A stretch of DNA of 13,713 nt. It comes from DASPWV01 sp046727855. GTDB taxonomy: Bacteria; Acidobacteriota; Vicinamibacteria; Vicinamibacterales; UBA2999. How positions within the stretch are numbered: position 1 is the first letter of the stretch; each line of letters opens with the position of its first letter. This document shows positions 1 to 6,163 of the stretch, one piece after another. The DNA lies in contig JBKPDL010000168.1 of the NCBI GenBank assembly GCA_046727855.1, positions 1 to 13,713 on the forward strand, given 5' to 3'. The notes under the pieces are model-generated. The model was not told the DNA's origin and ran no database searches. It was given only the letters and a program-made list of their open reading frames with translations. The translations under genes and the position numbers were made by a program.

Positions 1-64
1 AGCCTGCCAGTGCGCCCACCAGCAGCAGGAGCAGACTACCGACCGTCTTTCTTTGCGCGGTCAT
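1..64 (-). CDS. Start of a probable lipoprotein or secreted protein, cut by the window edge
   Basis: Only the first 21 codons are visible; the gene runs off the left edge. The ATG at 64-62 (minus strand) is preceded by AAGGA (74-70) with a 5-base spacer, a good ribosome binding site. The peptide starts MTAQRKTVGS and continues with a leucine-rich stretch ending L-V-G-A-L-A-G. That is a basic n-region plus hydrophobic core of a signal peptide. The final L-A-G would make a lipobox if the next codon, of which only the T is visible, encodes Cys. The gene overlaps the end of the upstream TPR gene by 29 bases in another frame, so the two are probably translationally coupled and act in the envelope. 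The function of the mature protein cannot be seen. Confidence 0.55.
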   Translation of the reverse strand, partial: MTAQRKTVGSLLLLLVGALAG

Positions 65-389
65 TGATTTCCTTGAAGAGATCGAAGTTCTGCTTGATCA
101 ACGTATTGCCAGGCTCGAGTTCGAGAGCCTTTTCATACGCCACGCGGGCTTTGTCCAACTGCCCCTCGTGCTCGTACGCGACCGCGAGATTGTTATAGGC
201 AGCGGCGTAGTTCGGGTCGATTTGGGTGGCGCGTTCCCATCGATAGATCGCTTCCCGCCAGAGCCCCCGTTGCGCGACCTGAATGCCGAATTCGACCTGC
301 TCTTTGGCATTGTCTCGCTGATCGGCCAAGACCGGAACCGCGAGAAACAGGAAGAGCAAGAGCGTCGCAACGGATGCGCGTGGAGACAT
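36..389 (-). CDS. Small secreted TPR-repeat protein
   Basis: 117 residues. Residues 1-22 form a signal peptide (MSPRAS, then a hydrophobic core ending P-V-L-A) with likely cleavage before D-Q. The mature part is almost all tetratricopeptide repeat: a degenerate unit at about 30-61 (W-x-x-A-I-x-x-W-E-x-A) followed by a canonical unit at about 62-95 (A-A-A-Y-N-N-L-A, then A-x-x-x-Y-E-K-A-L-E-L-E-P-G-N) and a capping helix. TPRs mediate protein-protein contacts, so this is likely a periplasmic scaffold or adaptor; no enzymatic motif is visible. The ATG at 389 gives an intact signal peptide. A promoter-like pair lies at 404-433. The gene overlaps the next minus-strand gene (1-64). The partner is unknown. 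Confidence 0.85.
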   Translation of the reverse strand: MSPRASVATLLLFLFLAVPVLADQRDNAKEQVEFGIQVAQRGLWREAIYRWERATQIDPNYAAAYNNLAVAYEHEGQLDKARVAYEKALELEPGNTLIKQNFDLFKEINDRAKKDGR

Positions 390-403
390 GGTCCCTTGGT
401 GCC

Positions 404-433
404 ACTATAGCGGCCCAACGCTGGGCGGGGCAA
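404..433 (-). promoter_or_regulatory. Sigma-70-type promoter for the TPR gene, with a dyad in the spacer
   Basis: On the minus strand TTGCCC (433-428) and TATAGT (409-404) are separated by 18 bases and resemble the -35 and -10 boxes (4/6 and 5/6 matches). Transcription would start near 397, leaving only about 8 bases before the ATG at 389. A perfect dyad, GCCCA-N4-TGGGC (413-426), lies between the two boxes, where a repressor could bind. This is prediction from motif match only. Confidence 0.4.
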
Positions 434-523
434 GGGAATTGGCTTGCCAGCCGAGGCTCGAATTGGCCGGGTCCACCGTCGCGGCGTTTGCTTCGCGGCG
501 GTGCCATTTTGGACAACTTCGCA

Positions 524-552
524 CTGAACCAGAGCGGAGGTTGGGGTATCAT
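524..552 (+). promoter_or_regulatory. Possible promoter for dprA and the downstream block
   Basis: CTGAAC (524-529) and TATCAT (547-552) are spaced by 17 bases, 44 bases upstream of the dprA ATG. The -10 box matches 5/6 and the -35 box only 3/6. The 207-base divergent region 390-596 shows no other gene; it carries this candidate on one strand and the TPR-gene candidate on the other. Confidence 0.3.
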
Positions 553-596
553 CGCAAGCGGGTCAGGACCACCGGTTTTTTCAGCCGGATTGGGCT

Positions 597-1706
597 ATGA
601 CCTTGCTCGAGGCTGCCGCTCTCGCAACCTTCGGCGCCCGCAACCGCCGCCTGCTGCGCGCCATCCTTTACCATTTGACCGAACGTTCTTCAACAGAAGG
701 CGATGACATGCTGCCGCCGCGCGAGCCGCATGAGTCGCTGATTGAATGGGCGTGCCGTTGTCGAGCCCCGCTCGTTCCCCCGGAACAGCTCCAAACGGAC
801 GTTACCGCCGCCATCGGCGAGGGTCGTCGTCATTTACTGCAAGCTGAATCGCGCGGCATCGTTCCGCTCAGGCTCTTCGACGATCGGTATCCACCCTTGC
901 TCGGTTCGATTCCTGATCCGCCCGTACTTTTATGGACGCGCGGCGATCCGGCCCATCTCCTCAGGCCGGCCATCGCGATTGTCGGATCGCGTGCCGCAAC
1001 GCCGCACGGACTCGAGATGGCACGGCGTCTGGCGAGGGATTTGTCAGCTGCCGGCCTGGTTGTCGTATCTGGTCTCGCGCGCGGCGTGGATTCGGCCGCA
1101 CACGCCGCGACGCTGGCAGCAGGCGGCGCCACTGTGGCGGTTCTGGGTTGCGGCGCCGACCGTATTTACCCGGCCGAGCATGCCGAGCTCGCCGGCAATA
1201 TCGTGCGCGCTGGCACGGTTGTCAGCGAGTTCCCGCCCGGGTGTCCGCCGAGGACGCATCACTTCCCGTTACGCAACCGGATCATCAGCGGCTTGTCTCA
1301 TGCCGTCGTTGTGGTCGAAGCGCCGGAGAAGAGCGGAGCGCTCATCACGGCGGCAGCCGCAGCGGAGCAAGGACGGGAAGTTATGGTGGTTCCAGGTCCT
1401 GTAGCCAGCGGTCGCAACCGCGGCGGACACCTCTTGATCAGGGACGGTGCAAAGGTCGTGGAGACTGGGGACGATATTCTCCAGGAGGTAGGCCGGCCAA
1501 TCGCGTGGCCAACAGCGAGCGGCCCGGATTTAGAAATTGGGCAGCTCCCCAATGCCGTTGATTTCACGGTAGATGAGCTCGCCGAACAAACCGGCGAGCC
1601 TCCAAGCCTTGTTCTGGCACGCCTGTTGGAGCTGGAACTGTCCGGCCAAATCCAAAGAATTGGAGGCGGTCGGTTCGTGCGCTGTGAAGGGCGCGTGCTA
1701 CCGTAA
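597..1706 (+). CDS. dprA: DNA processing protein DprA (Smf)
   Basis: 369 residues, a usual length for the family. DprA binds incoming single-stranded DNA in the cytoplasm and loads RecA during natural transformation; it is also found in species not known to be competent. The order is a short helical N-terminal region (1-60), then the Rossmann-type domain from about 85 to 298. That domain carries the phosphate-binding V-G-S-R (129-132), S-G-L-A-R-G-V-D-S-A-A-H (158-169), G-C-G-A-D-x-I-Y-P (184-192), S-E-F-P-P-G (210-215) and R-N-R-I-I-S-G-L (226-233). A winged-helix domain follows at about 320-365. The ATG at 597 lacks a clear Shine-Dalgarno sequence. topA follows after 99 bases, in the same gene order as Bacillus smf-topA. 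Confidence 0.95.
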   Translation: MTLLEAAALATFGARNRRLLRAILYHLTERSSTEGDDMLPPREPHESLIEWACRCRAPLVPPEQLQTDVTAAIGEGRRHLLQAESRGIVPLRLFDDRYPPLLGSIPDPPVLLWTRGDPAHLLRPAIAIVGSRAATPHGLEMARRLARDLSAAGLVVVSGLARGVDSAAHAATLAAGGATVAVLGCGADRIYPAEHAELAGNIVRAGTVVSEFPPGCPPRTHHFPLRNRIISGLSHAVVVVEAPEKSGALITAAAAAEQGREVMVVPGPVASGRNRGGHLLIRDGAKVVETGDDILQEVGRPIAWPTASGPDLEIGQLPNAVDFTVDELAEQTGEPPSLVLARLLELELSGQIQRIGGGRFVRCEGRVLP

Positions 1707-1738
1707 GCGTTCTGTTTTTGGGTTGCAGGTCCGCAAGT

Positions 1739-1772
1739 GTGCAGGATCGCAGGAAGGAGCCGCTGCCTGCAC
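1739..1772. repeat. Inverted repeat in the dprA-topA spacer
   Basis: GTGCAGG (1739-1745) and CCTGCAC (1766-1772) form a perfect 7-bp stem around a 20-base loop. It lies 33 bases before the topA start. No T-run follows, so it is not a standard intrinsic terminator; it may be a weak mRNA hairpin or chance. Confidence 0.3.
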
Positions 1773-1805
1773 CCTTTCACCGGCATACCCGCGAACTTGG
1801 AGTGA

Positions 1806-4517
1806 ATGGCGAAACCACTTGTAATCGTCGAGTCACCGGCAAAGGCGCGCACGCTCGCCCGGTTTCTCGGCAAAGGCTACCGTGTTGAAGCCAGCTATGG
1901 CCACATCCGGGATCTGCCCGAATCCGCTGCGGAAGTGCCCAAGGAGATTAAGGGCAAGCCTTGGGGCCGGCTCGGTGTGGATATCGAAGGCGAGTTCACG
2001 CCCTACTACGTCGTCCCGGCCGACAAGAAGAAGCACGTTCAGCAGCTGAAGGCCGCACTTAAAGACGCGTCGGAGGTCATTCTCGCGACCGACCCGGACC
2101 GCGAAGGCGAGTCGATCAGCTGGCATCTGAAGCAGATTCTCAAGCCGAAAGTCAAAGTGCGGCGGATCGTCTTTCACGAGATCACGGAAGACGCCATCAA
2201 GGAGGCGCTTCGTGAAGCGCACGAGGACGTAGATGAAAACCTCGTTCGCGCGCAGGAGAGCCGGCGGATTCTCGATCGGCTGTACGGCTACACGCTTTCG
2301 CCCGTGCTGTGGAAATACGTCAAAACCGGGTTGAGCGCCGGCCGCGTCCAAAGTCCCGCCGTCCGGCTCATCGTCGAGCGCGAAGAAGAGCGCATAGCGT
2401 TTCGCCCGGCGAACTATTGGGATCTGGAAGCCAGGATCCGCAGCGACAGTGGTGAGTTTGTCGCGACGCTGGTGCGGGTCGGCGACGATCGCGTCGCAAG
2501 CGGAAAAGACTTCGACGCCCGCGGTCAGTTGACTGGGAAAGGGTCGCGCGTCCTCGATCAGGGGCAGGCGCACTCGCTCGCCGACGCTTTGTCGCGCAAT
2601 TTACCGTGGGACGTCACCAGCGTTGAGGAGAAGCCCTTTACGCAACGTCCGGCGCCGCCGTTTACGACGTCAACGCTGCAGCAGGAGGCCAACCGCAAAT
2701 TTGGCTACGCTGCCGAGCGGACGATGTCGATTGCGCAGCGGTTGTTTCAGGGCATCGATATCGGCGGCGGCGATCTCGAAGGTCTGATTTCATATCACCG
2801 CACCGACTCCACCACCTTGAGCGACAAGGCGCTGGCCGAGGCCGCAAGCGCTGTCCGCGAGATGTACGGCGACGCCTACTACAAGGGGCCTCGCCAGTAT
2901 CAAACGAAGGTTCGCAACGCGCAGGAGGCGCACGAAGCGATCCGCCCAACCGAGTTCCGACGCACGCCGCAGTCGCTCGAAGGCGCGCTCGAGTACGACG
3001 AGCTGCGGCTCTACGAATTGATCTGGAAGCGCGCGATTGCTTCACAGATGGCCGAAGCGCGCCTGCTCCGCACCACGGTCGAAATCACCGGCAAAGCCAC
3101 TCACGGCGAGCTCGCCGTATTCACGGCAAGCGGCAAGGCGATTGAGTTTCCCGGCTTCCTTCGCGCCTACGTGGAGGGCAGCGACGATCCTAGCGCGCAA
3201 CTCGACGAGCAGGAAACGCTGCTGCCGAAGATGACGGTCGGCGATCGGATCTTCGCGCCCGATGTCCTCGACGCGACGTTTGTCGTCTCCGGCCTGGACG
3301 AGAAGCCGCACCAGACTTCGCCTCCGGCTCGCTACACGGAAGCCTCACTGGTCAAGCGGCTCGAAGACGAAGGCATCGGACGCCCCTCGACCTACGCACC
3401 AACCGTCGCGACGATCCAGCGGCGCGGTTATGTGTTCCGCCAGGGCAAGGCGCTCGTGCCGACATTCGTGGCGTTTGCCGTCACGAAACTGCTGCGCGAA
3501 CACTTTGGCGATTACGTCGATGTTGGCTTCACTGCGGAGCTCGAAGAGATTCTCGACGAGATCTCGAACGGTGAGAAAGACTGGCTCGATTTCATCCGGC
3601 AGTTCTATCACGGCGACGGCAAGCATCACGGTCTCGAGAATCTCGTCGAAGAGAAATCGGGCGAGATCTCGTATCCGGTCATAGAGCTGGGCGAGGATCC
3701 CGAGACGCAGCTGCCTGTGCGAGTGCGCATCGGTCGATACGGAGTGTTCTTGCAGCTGGGTGAAGCAAGCGACGAAGGACCGCGTGCATCGATACCCGAC
3801 GATCTGGCGCCCGCCGATTTGACGCTGGAAAAGGCGCTCGAGATTCTCAAGGCGAAGGCTGCCGGACCGCGCGTGCTCGGCGAGGATCCAAAGACCGGGC
3901 AAAACGTCTACGTGATGCACGGCCGCTTCGGCCATTACGTGCAGCTTGGCGAAACGCCCGAGGACAAAAAAGCGGAGAAACCTCGCCGTGCGTCGCTCGG
4001 CCGTCACTTCACCGAAGAGTCGATCACGCTCGACGACGCACTCAAGCTGCTCTCGCTGCCGCGCGAACTCGGCGTCGCGGATGATGACGAGCCAATTGTG
4101 GCGAATGTCGGCCGCTTCGGGGCCTACGTCAAACACGGATCGGAGTTCCGCTCGCTCGAGGCGGAAGACGACGTCCACACCATCTCGCTGGAACGCGCGA
4201 AGGAGCTCCTGGCAAAGGAAAAGAAGTCGATTCGTCGTCAGCGTGTGGCTCCGAAAGAACTGCGCGTCGTCGGCGAGCACCCGGATACCAAGGCAACCGT
4301 GAAGATTCTCGACGGCCGGTACGGTCCCTATGTGACCGACGGCACCACGAACGCGTCGCTGCCGAAAGGCACCGCGCCCGAAGCGCTCAGCATGCACGAG
4401 GCGGTCGGCTTGCTCGCGGCTCGCGCCGGCGCCGCCAAGGCGCCGCGCCGGCGCGCGGCCAAGACGACCGCACGTGCGGCGAAGAAGTCGAAATCGCGTG
4501 CCACCGCCGGCGCGTGA
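1806..4517 (+). CDS. topA: DNA topoisomerase I (type IA), cysteine-free, with repeat-type C-terminus
   Basis: 903 residues. It relaxes negative supercoils through a transient 5'-phosphotyrosine link. The TOPRIM domain starts V-I-V-E-S-P-A-K (6-13, Glu9) and contains D-P-D-R-E (Asp96, Asp98, Glu100). The L-S-A-G-R-V-Q-S-P-A strand is at 176-185. The catalytic tyrosine is Tyr330 in L-I-S-Y-H-R-T-D-S-T; His331 stands where E. coli has Met. There is no cysteine in the whole protein, so the tetracysteine zinc ribbons of E. coli TopA are absent. Instead there are four G-R-[FY]-G-x-[YF]-[VL] repeats (about 638, 702, 765 and 833), then a Lys/Arg/Ala-rich tail (about 873-903), as in mycobacterial topoisomerase I. 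GGAG lies 3 bases before the ATG. The conserved dprA-topA-trmFO order supports the call. Confidence 0.97.
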   Translation: MAKPLVIVESPAKARTLARFLGKGYRVEASYGHIRDLPESAAEVPKEIKGKPWGRLGVDIEGEFTPYYVVPADKKKHVQQLKAALKDASEVILATDPDREGESISWHLKQILKPKVKVRRIVFHEITEDAIKEALREAHEDVDENLVRAQESRRILDRLYGYTLSPVLWKYVKTGLSAGRVQSPAVRLIVEREEERIAFRPANYWDLEARIRSDSGEFVATLVRVGDDRVASGKDFDARGQLTGKGSRVLDQGQAHSLADALSRNLPWDVTSVEEKPFTQRPAPPFTTSTLQQEANRKFGYAAERTMSIAQRLFQGIDIGGGDLEGLISYHRTDSTTLSDKALAEAASAVREMYGDAYYKGPRQYQTKVRNAQEAHEAIRPTEFRRTPQSLEGALEYDELRLYELIWKRAIASQMAEARLLRTTVEITGKATHGELAVFTASGKAIEFPGFLRAYVEGSDDPSAQLDEQETLLPKMTVGDRIFAPDVLDATFVVSGLDEKPHQTSPPARYTEASLVKRLEDEGIGRPSTYAPTVATIQRRGYVFRQGKALVPTFVAFAVTKLLREHFGDYVDVGFTAELEEILDEISNGEKDWLDFIRQFYHGDGKHHGLENLVEEKSGEISYPVIELGEDPETQLPVRVRIGRYGVFLQLGEASDEGPRASIPDDLAPADLTLEKALEILKAKAAGPRVLGEDPKTGQNVYVMHGRFGHYVQLGETPEDKKAEKPRRASLGRHFTEESITLDDALKLLSLPRELGVADDDEPIVANVGRFGAYVKHGSEFRSLEAEDDVHTISLERAKELLAKEKKSIRRQRVAPKELRVVGEHPDTKATVKILDGRYGPYVTDGTTNASLPKGTAPEALSMHEAVGLLAARAGAAKAPRRRAAKTTARAAKKSKSRATAGA

Positions 4518-4651
4518 AGTTACAAGTTACAAGTTCAAAGTTCAAAGTTAGTTGTAAGTTGCAAGTTGTGAAGTTTCGATCTTGTATTCTCCGCTGCAGA
4601 ACTTTGAACTTTGAACTTTGAACTTTGAACTTTGAACTTTGAACTTTGAAC
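4517..4651. repeat. Heptamer tandem arrays forming a long inverted repeat
   Basis: The 144-base topA-trmFO spacer is almost wholly repetitive. The left half has heptamers AAGTTAC (two), AAGTTCA (two) and AAGTTAG at 4517-4551, then decayed AAGTT copies to about 4574. The right half has seven exact tandem copies of GAACTTT (4599-4647) plus a partial copy to 4651. The halves are complementary: the 19 bases at 4531-4549 pair perfectly with the right array in several registers. The array ends 10 bases before the trmFO ATG and leaves no visible ribosome binding site. Related 7-mers occur at 6765-6838 and 13456-13500. Confidence 0.9.
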
Positions 4652-4661
4652 TGATACCCAC

Positions 4662-6161
4662 ATGATTCACATCATCGGCGGCGGTTTGGCAGGCTGCGAG
4701 GCTGCCTGGCAAGCAGCTTCAACCGGCGTTCCGGTCACCATCCATGAGATGCGTCCGGTGCGGCCCACGGCGGTGCACAAGACCGACAGCCTCGCCGAAC
4801 TCGTGTGCAGCAACTCGTTCCGCGGGGACAAGCTCGATAACGCGGTTGGCCTGTTGAAGGAAGAAATGCGCCGGCTCGGCTCCGTAATCATGCAGGCGGC
4901 CGACGCCGCGCGTGTGCCTGCGGGCGCGGCGCTCGCGGTCGATCGCGTGGTGTTTTCAAACGAAGTGACCGCGCGCGTCAGCACGCATCCGCTCATCTCG
5001 ATCGTTCGGGAAGAAGTCCCCCGTCTGCCGGCCGTGGAGAGCGGCTGGTCGCCGGTGATTATCGCCACCGGCCCGCTCACGTCCGTCGCCTTGTCGTCGG
5101 ACATCCGAACGTTCGTCGGCGAAGATCATCTGCATTTCTACGACGCGATTAGCCCGATCGTACTGGCTGAGACCATCGACATGTCGAAAGTCTTTCGCGC
5201 GTCGCGCTGGGATCGGTCGCTGTGGTCAGGTGCCATGGGTGCGGAAGGCCCGCCTTCGCGGCCTTCAGGCCGCTCAGGCGACGTCTCGCCGGAGCTCGCA
5301 GGTGAAACGTCTGCGCGAGCGGAGGCGGATGCGACAGGTGCGATAAGTGCCGTGCACGGTGACGGTGATTATCTGAATTGCCCGTTCACGAAGGACGAGT
5401 ACGAGGCCTTCTATCAAGCGGTCATCACCGCTGAATCGGCGACGGTCCACGACTTCGACAAGGAGAAGTTCTTTGAAGGGTGCCTCCCGATCGAGGTCAT
5501 GGCGCATCGCGGGCGCGATACGCTGCGATTCGGACCGATGAAGCCCGTTGGTCTCACCGATCCGTGTACCGGGCGCTATCCGTACGCCGCGGTGCAGCTT
5601 CGTCAAGACACGTTGGCCGGCGATCACTTCAGTCTGGTTGGATTCCAGACGCAACTGAAATGGGGAGAGCAGGCGCGCGTCTTGCGGATGATCCCGGGCC
5701 TCGAGAACGCGGAATTCGTCCGTTTCGGCATGGTGCACCGCAACACCTACATCAACGGCCCGAAAGTGCTGCGCGAGACTTGGCAAACGCGGCGGCGCGC
5801 AGATCTGTTCTTTGCCGGACAGGTTTCCGGCGTCGAAGGCTACGTCGAGTCTGCCGCTTCAGGGCTGATCGCGGGTCACAATGCCGCGCGGCAGGTGCTG
5901 GGCCGCGCGCCCAGTTCTCCTCCGCGCACCACGGCGATTGGCGCGCTCGCCTATTACGTCTCCCACGCCGATCCCAACAATTACCAGCCGACCAACATCA
6001 CGCACGGCATCATGCAGCCGCTCGACAATCCGCCGCGCGACAAGACCCGGCGCAAGATGCTGGTTGCCGAGCGTGCGCTGGCAGAGCTCGATCAGTGGCT
6101 CCAGGCATCACTGGTGGCGGCCGGCATCGCGGGTGGCGCCCGGCCTTGCTCCCGGCCGTGA
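4662..6161 (+). CDS. trmFO: tRNA m5U54 methyltransferase, FAD- and folate-dependent (TrmFO)
   Basis: 499 residues, against about 435-450 for the family. TrmFO methylates U54 in the tRNA T-loop using methylenetetrahydrofolate and FADH2. The FAD-binding G-G-G-L-A-G is at residues 6-11. The two conserved cysteines are Cys49 (V-C-S-N-S-F-R-G) and Cys274 (F-E-G-C-L-P-I-E). Other family blocks include R-H-R-G-like A-H-R-G-R-D-T-L-R-F-G-P-M-K-P-V-G-L, F-Q-T-Q-L-K-W-G-E-Q, H-R-N-T-Y-I-N-G-P and F-A-G-Q-V-S-G-V-E-G-Y. About 45-50 extra residues (roughly 187-236) sit just before D-Y-L-N-C-P-F; most are encoded by the palindromic element at 5247-5335. The ATG follows directly on a heptamer array with no clear ribosome binding site. 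xerC starts 2 bases after the stop, so the two are probably coupled. Confidence 0.96.
   Translation: MIHIIGGGLAGCEAAWQAASTGVPVTIHEMRPVRPTAVHKTDSLAELVCSNSFRGDKLDNAVGLLKEEMRRLGSVIMQAADAARVPAGAALAVDRVVFSNEVTARVSTHPLISIVREEVPRLPAVESGWSPVIIATGPLTSVALSSDIRTFVGEDHLHFYDAISPIVLAETIDMSKVFRASRWDRSLWSGAMGAEGPPSRPSGRSGDVSPELAGETSARAEADATGAISAVHGDGDYLNCPFTKDEYEAFYQAVITAESATVHDFDKEKFFEGCLPIEVMAHRGRDTLRFGPMKPVGLTDPCTGRYPYAAVQLRQDTLAGDHFSLVGFQTQLKWGEQARVLRMIPGLENAEFVRFGMVHRNTYINGPKVLRETWQTRRRADLFFAGQVSGVEGYVESAASGLIAGHNAARQVLGRAPSSPPRTTAIGALAYYVSHADPNNYQPTNITHGIMQPLDNPPRDKTRRKMLVAERALAELDQWLQASLVAAGIAGGARPCSRP
5247..5335 (+). repeat. Triple-hairpin dispersed element inside trmFO, copy A
   Basis: This 89-bp stretch shares its build and most of its bases with 11602-11693. 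The left end GGCCCGCCTTCGCGGC is identical in both, the middle 26 bases match at 20 positions, and the last 21 bases match at 20. It folds into three consecutive hairpins: GCGGCC-TTCA-GGCCGC (5258-5273), a 9-position stem with one mismatch (5273-5281 with 5286-5294), and GCTCGC/GCGAGC (5294-5299 with 5315-5320). It is translated in frame as a Ser/Pro/Arg/Ala/Glu-rich stretch (TrmFO residues about 196-225) in a place where the family has no residues. The exact ends are not known. Confidence 0.8.
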
Positions 6162-6163
6162 CC

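Noticed and set aside
3345..4397. 350-codon open frame antisense to topA
   Set aside because: Shadow of codon bias in a GC-rich gene; no recognisable domain, and the sense frame is clearly TopA.
4599..4651. CRISPR array
   Set aside because: Units are 7 bases in direct tandem with no spacers.
5480..6163. Upstream extension of the XerC frame
   Set aside because: It lies wholly inside trmFO in another frame and shows no recombinase features; the ATG at 6164 fits the family start.
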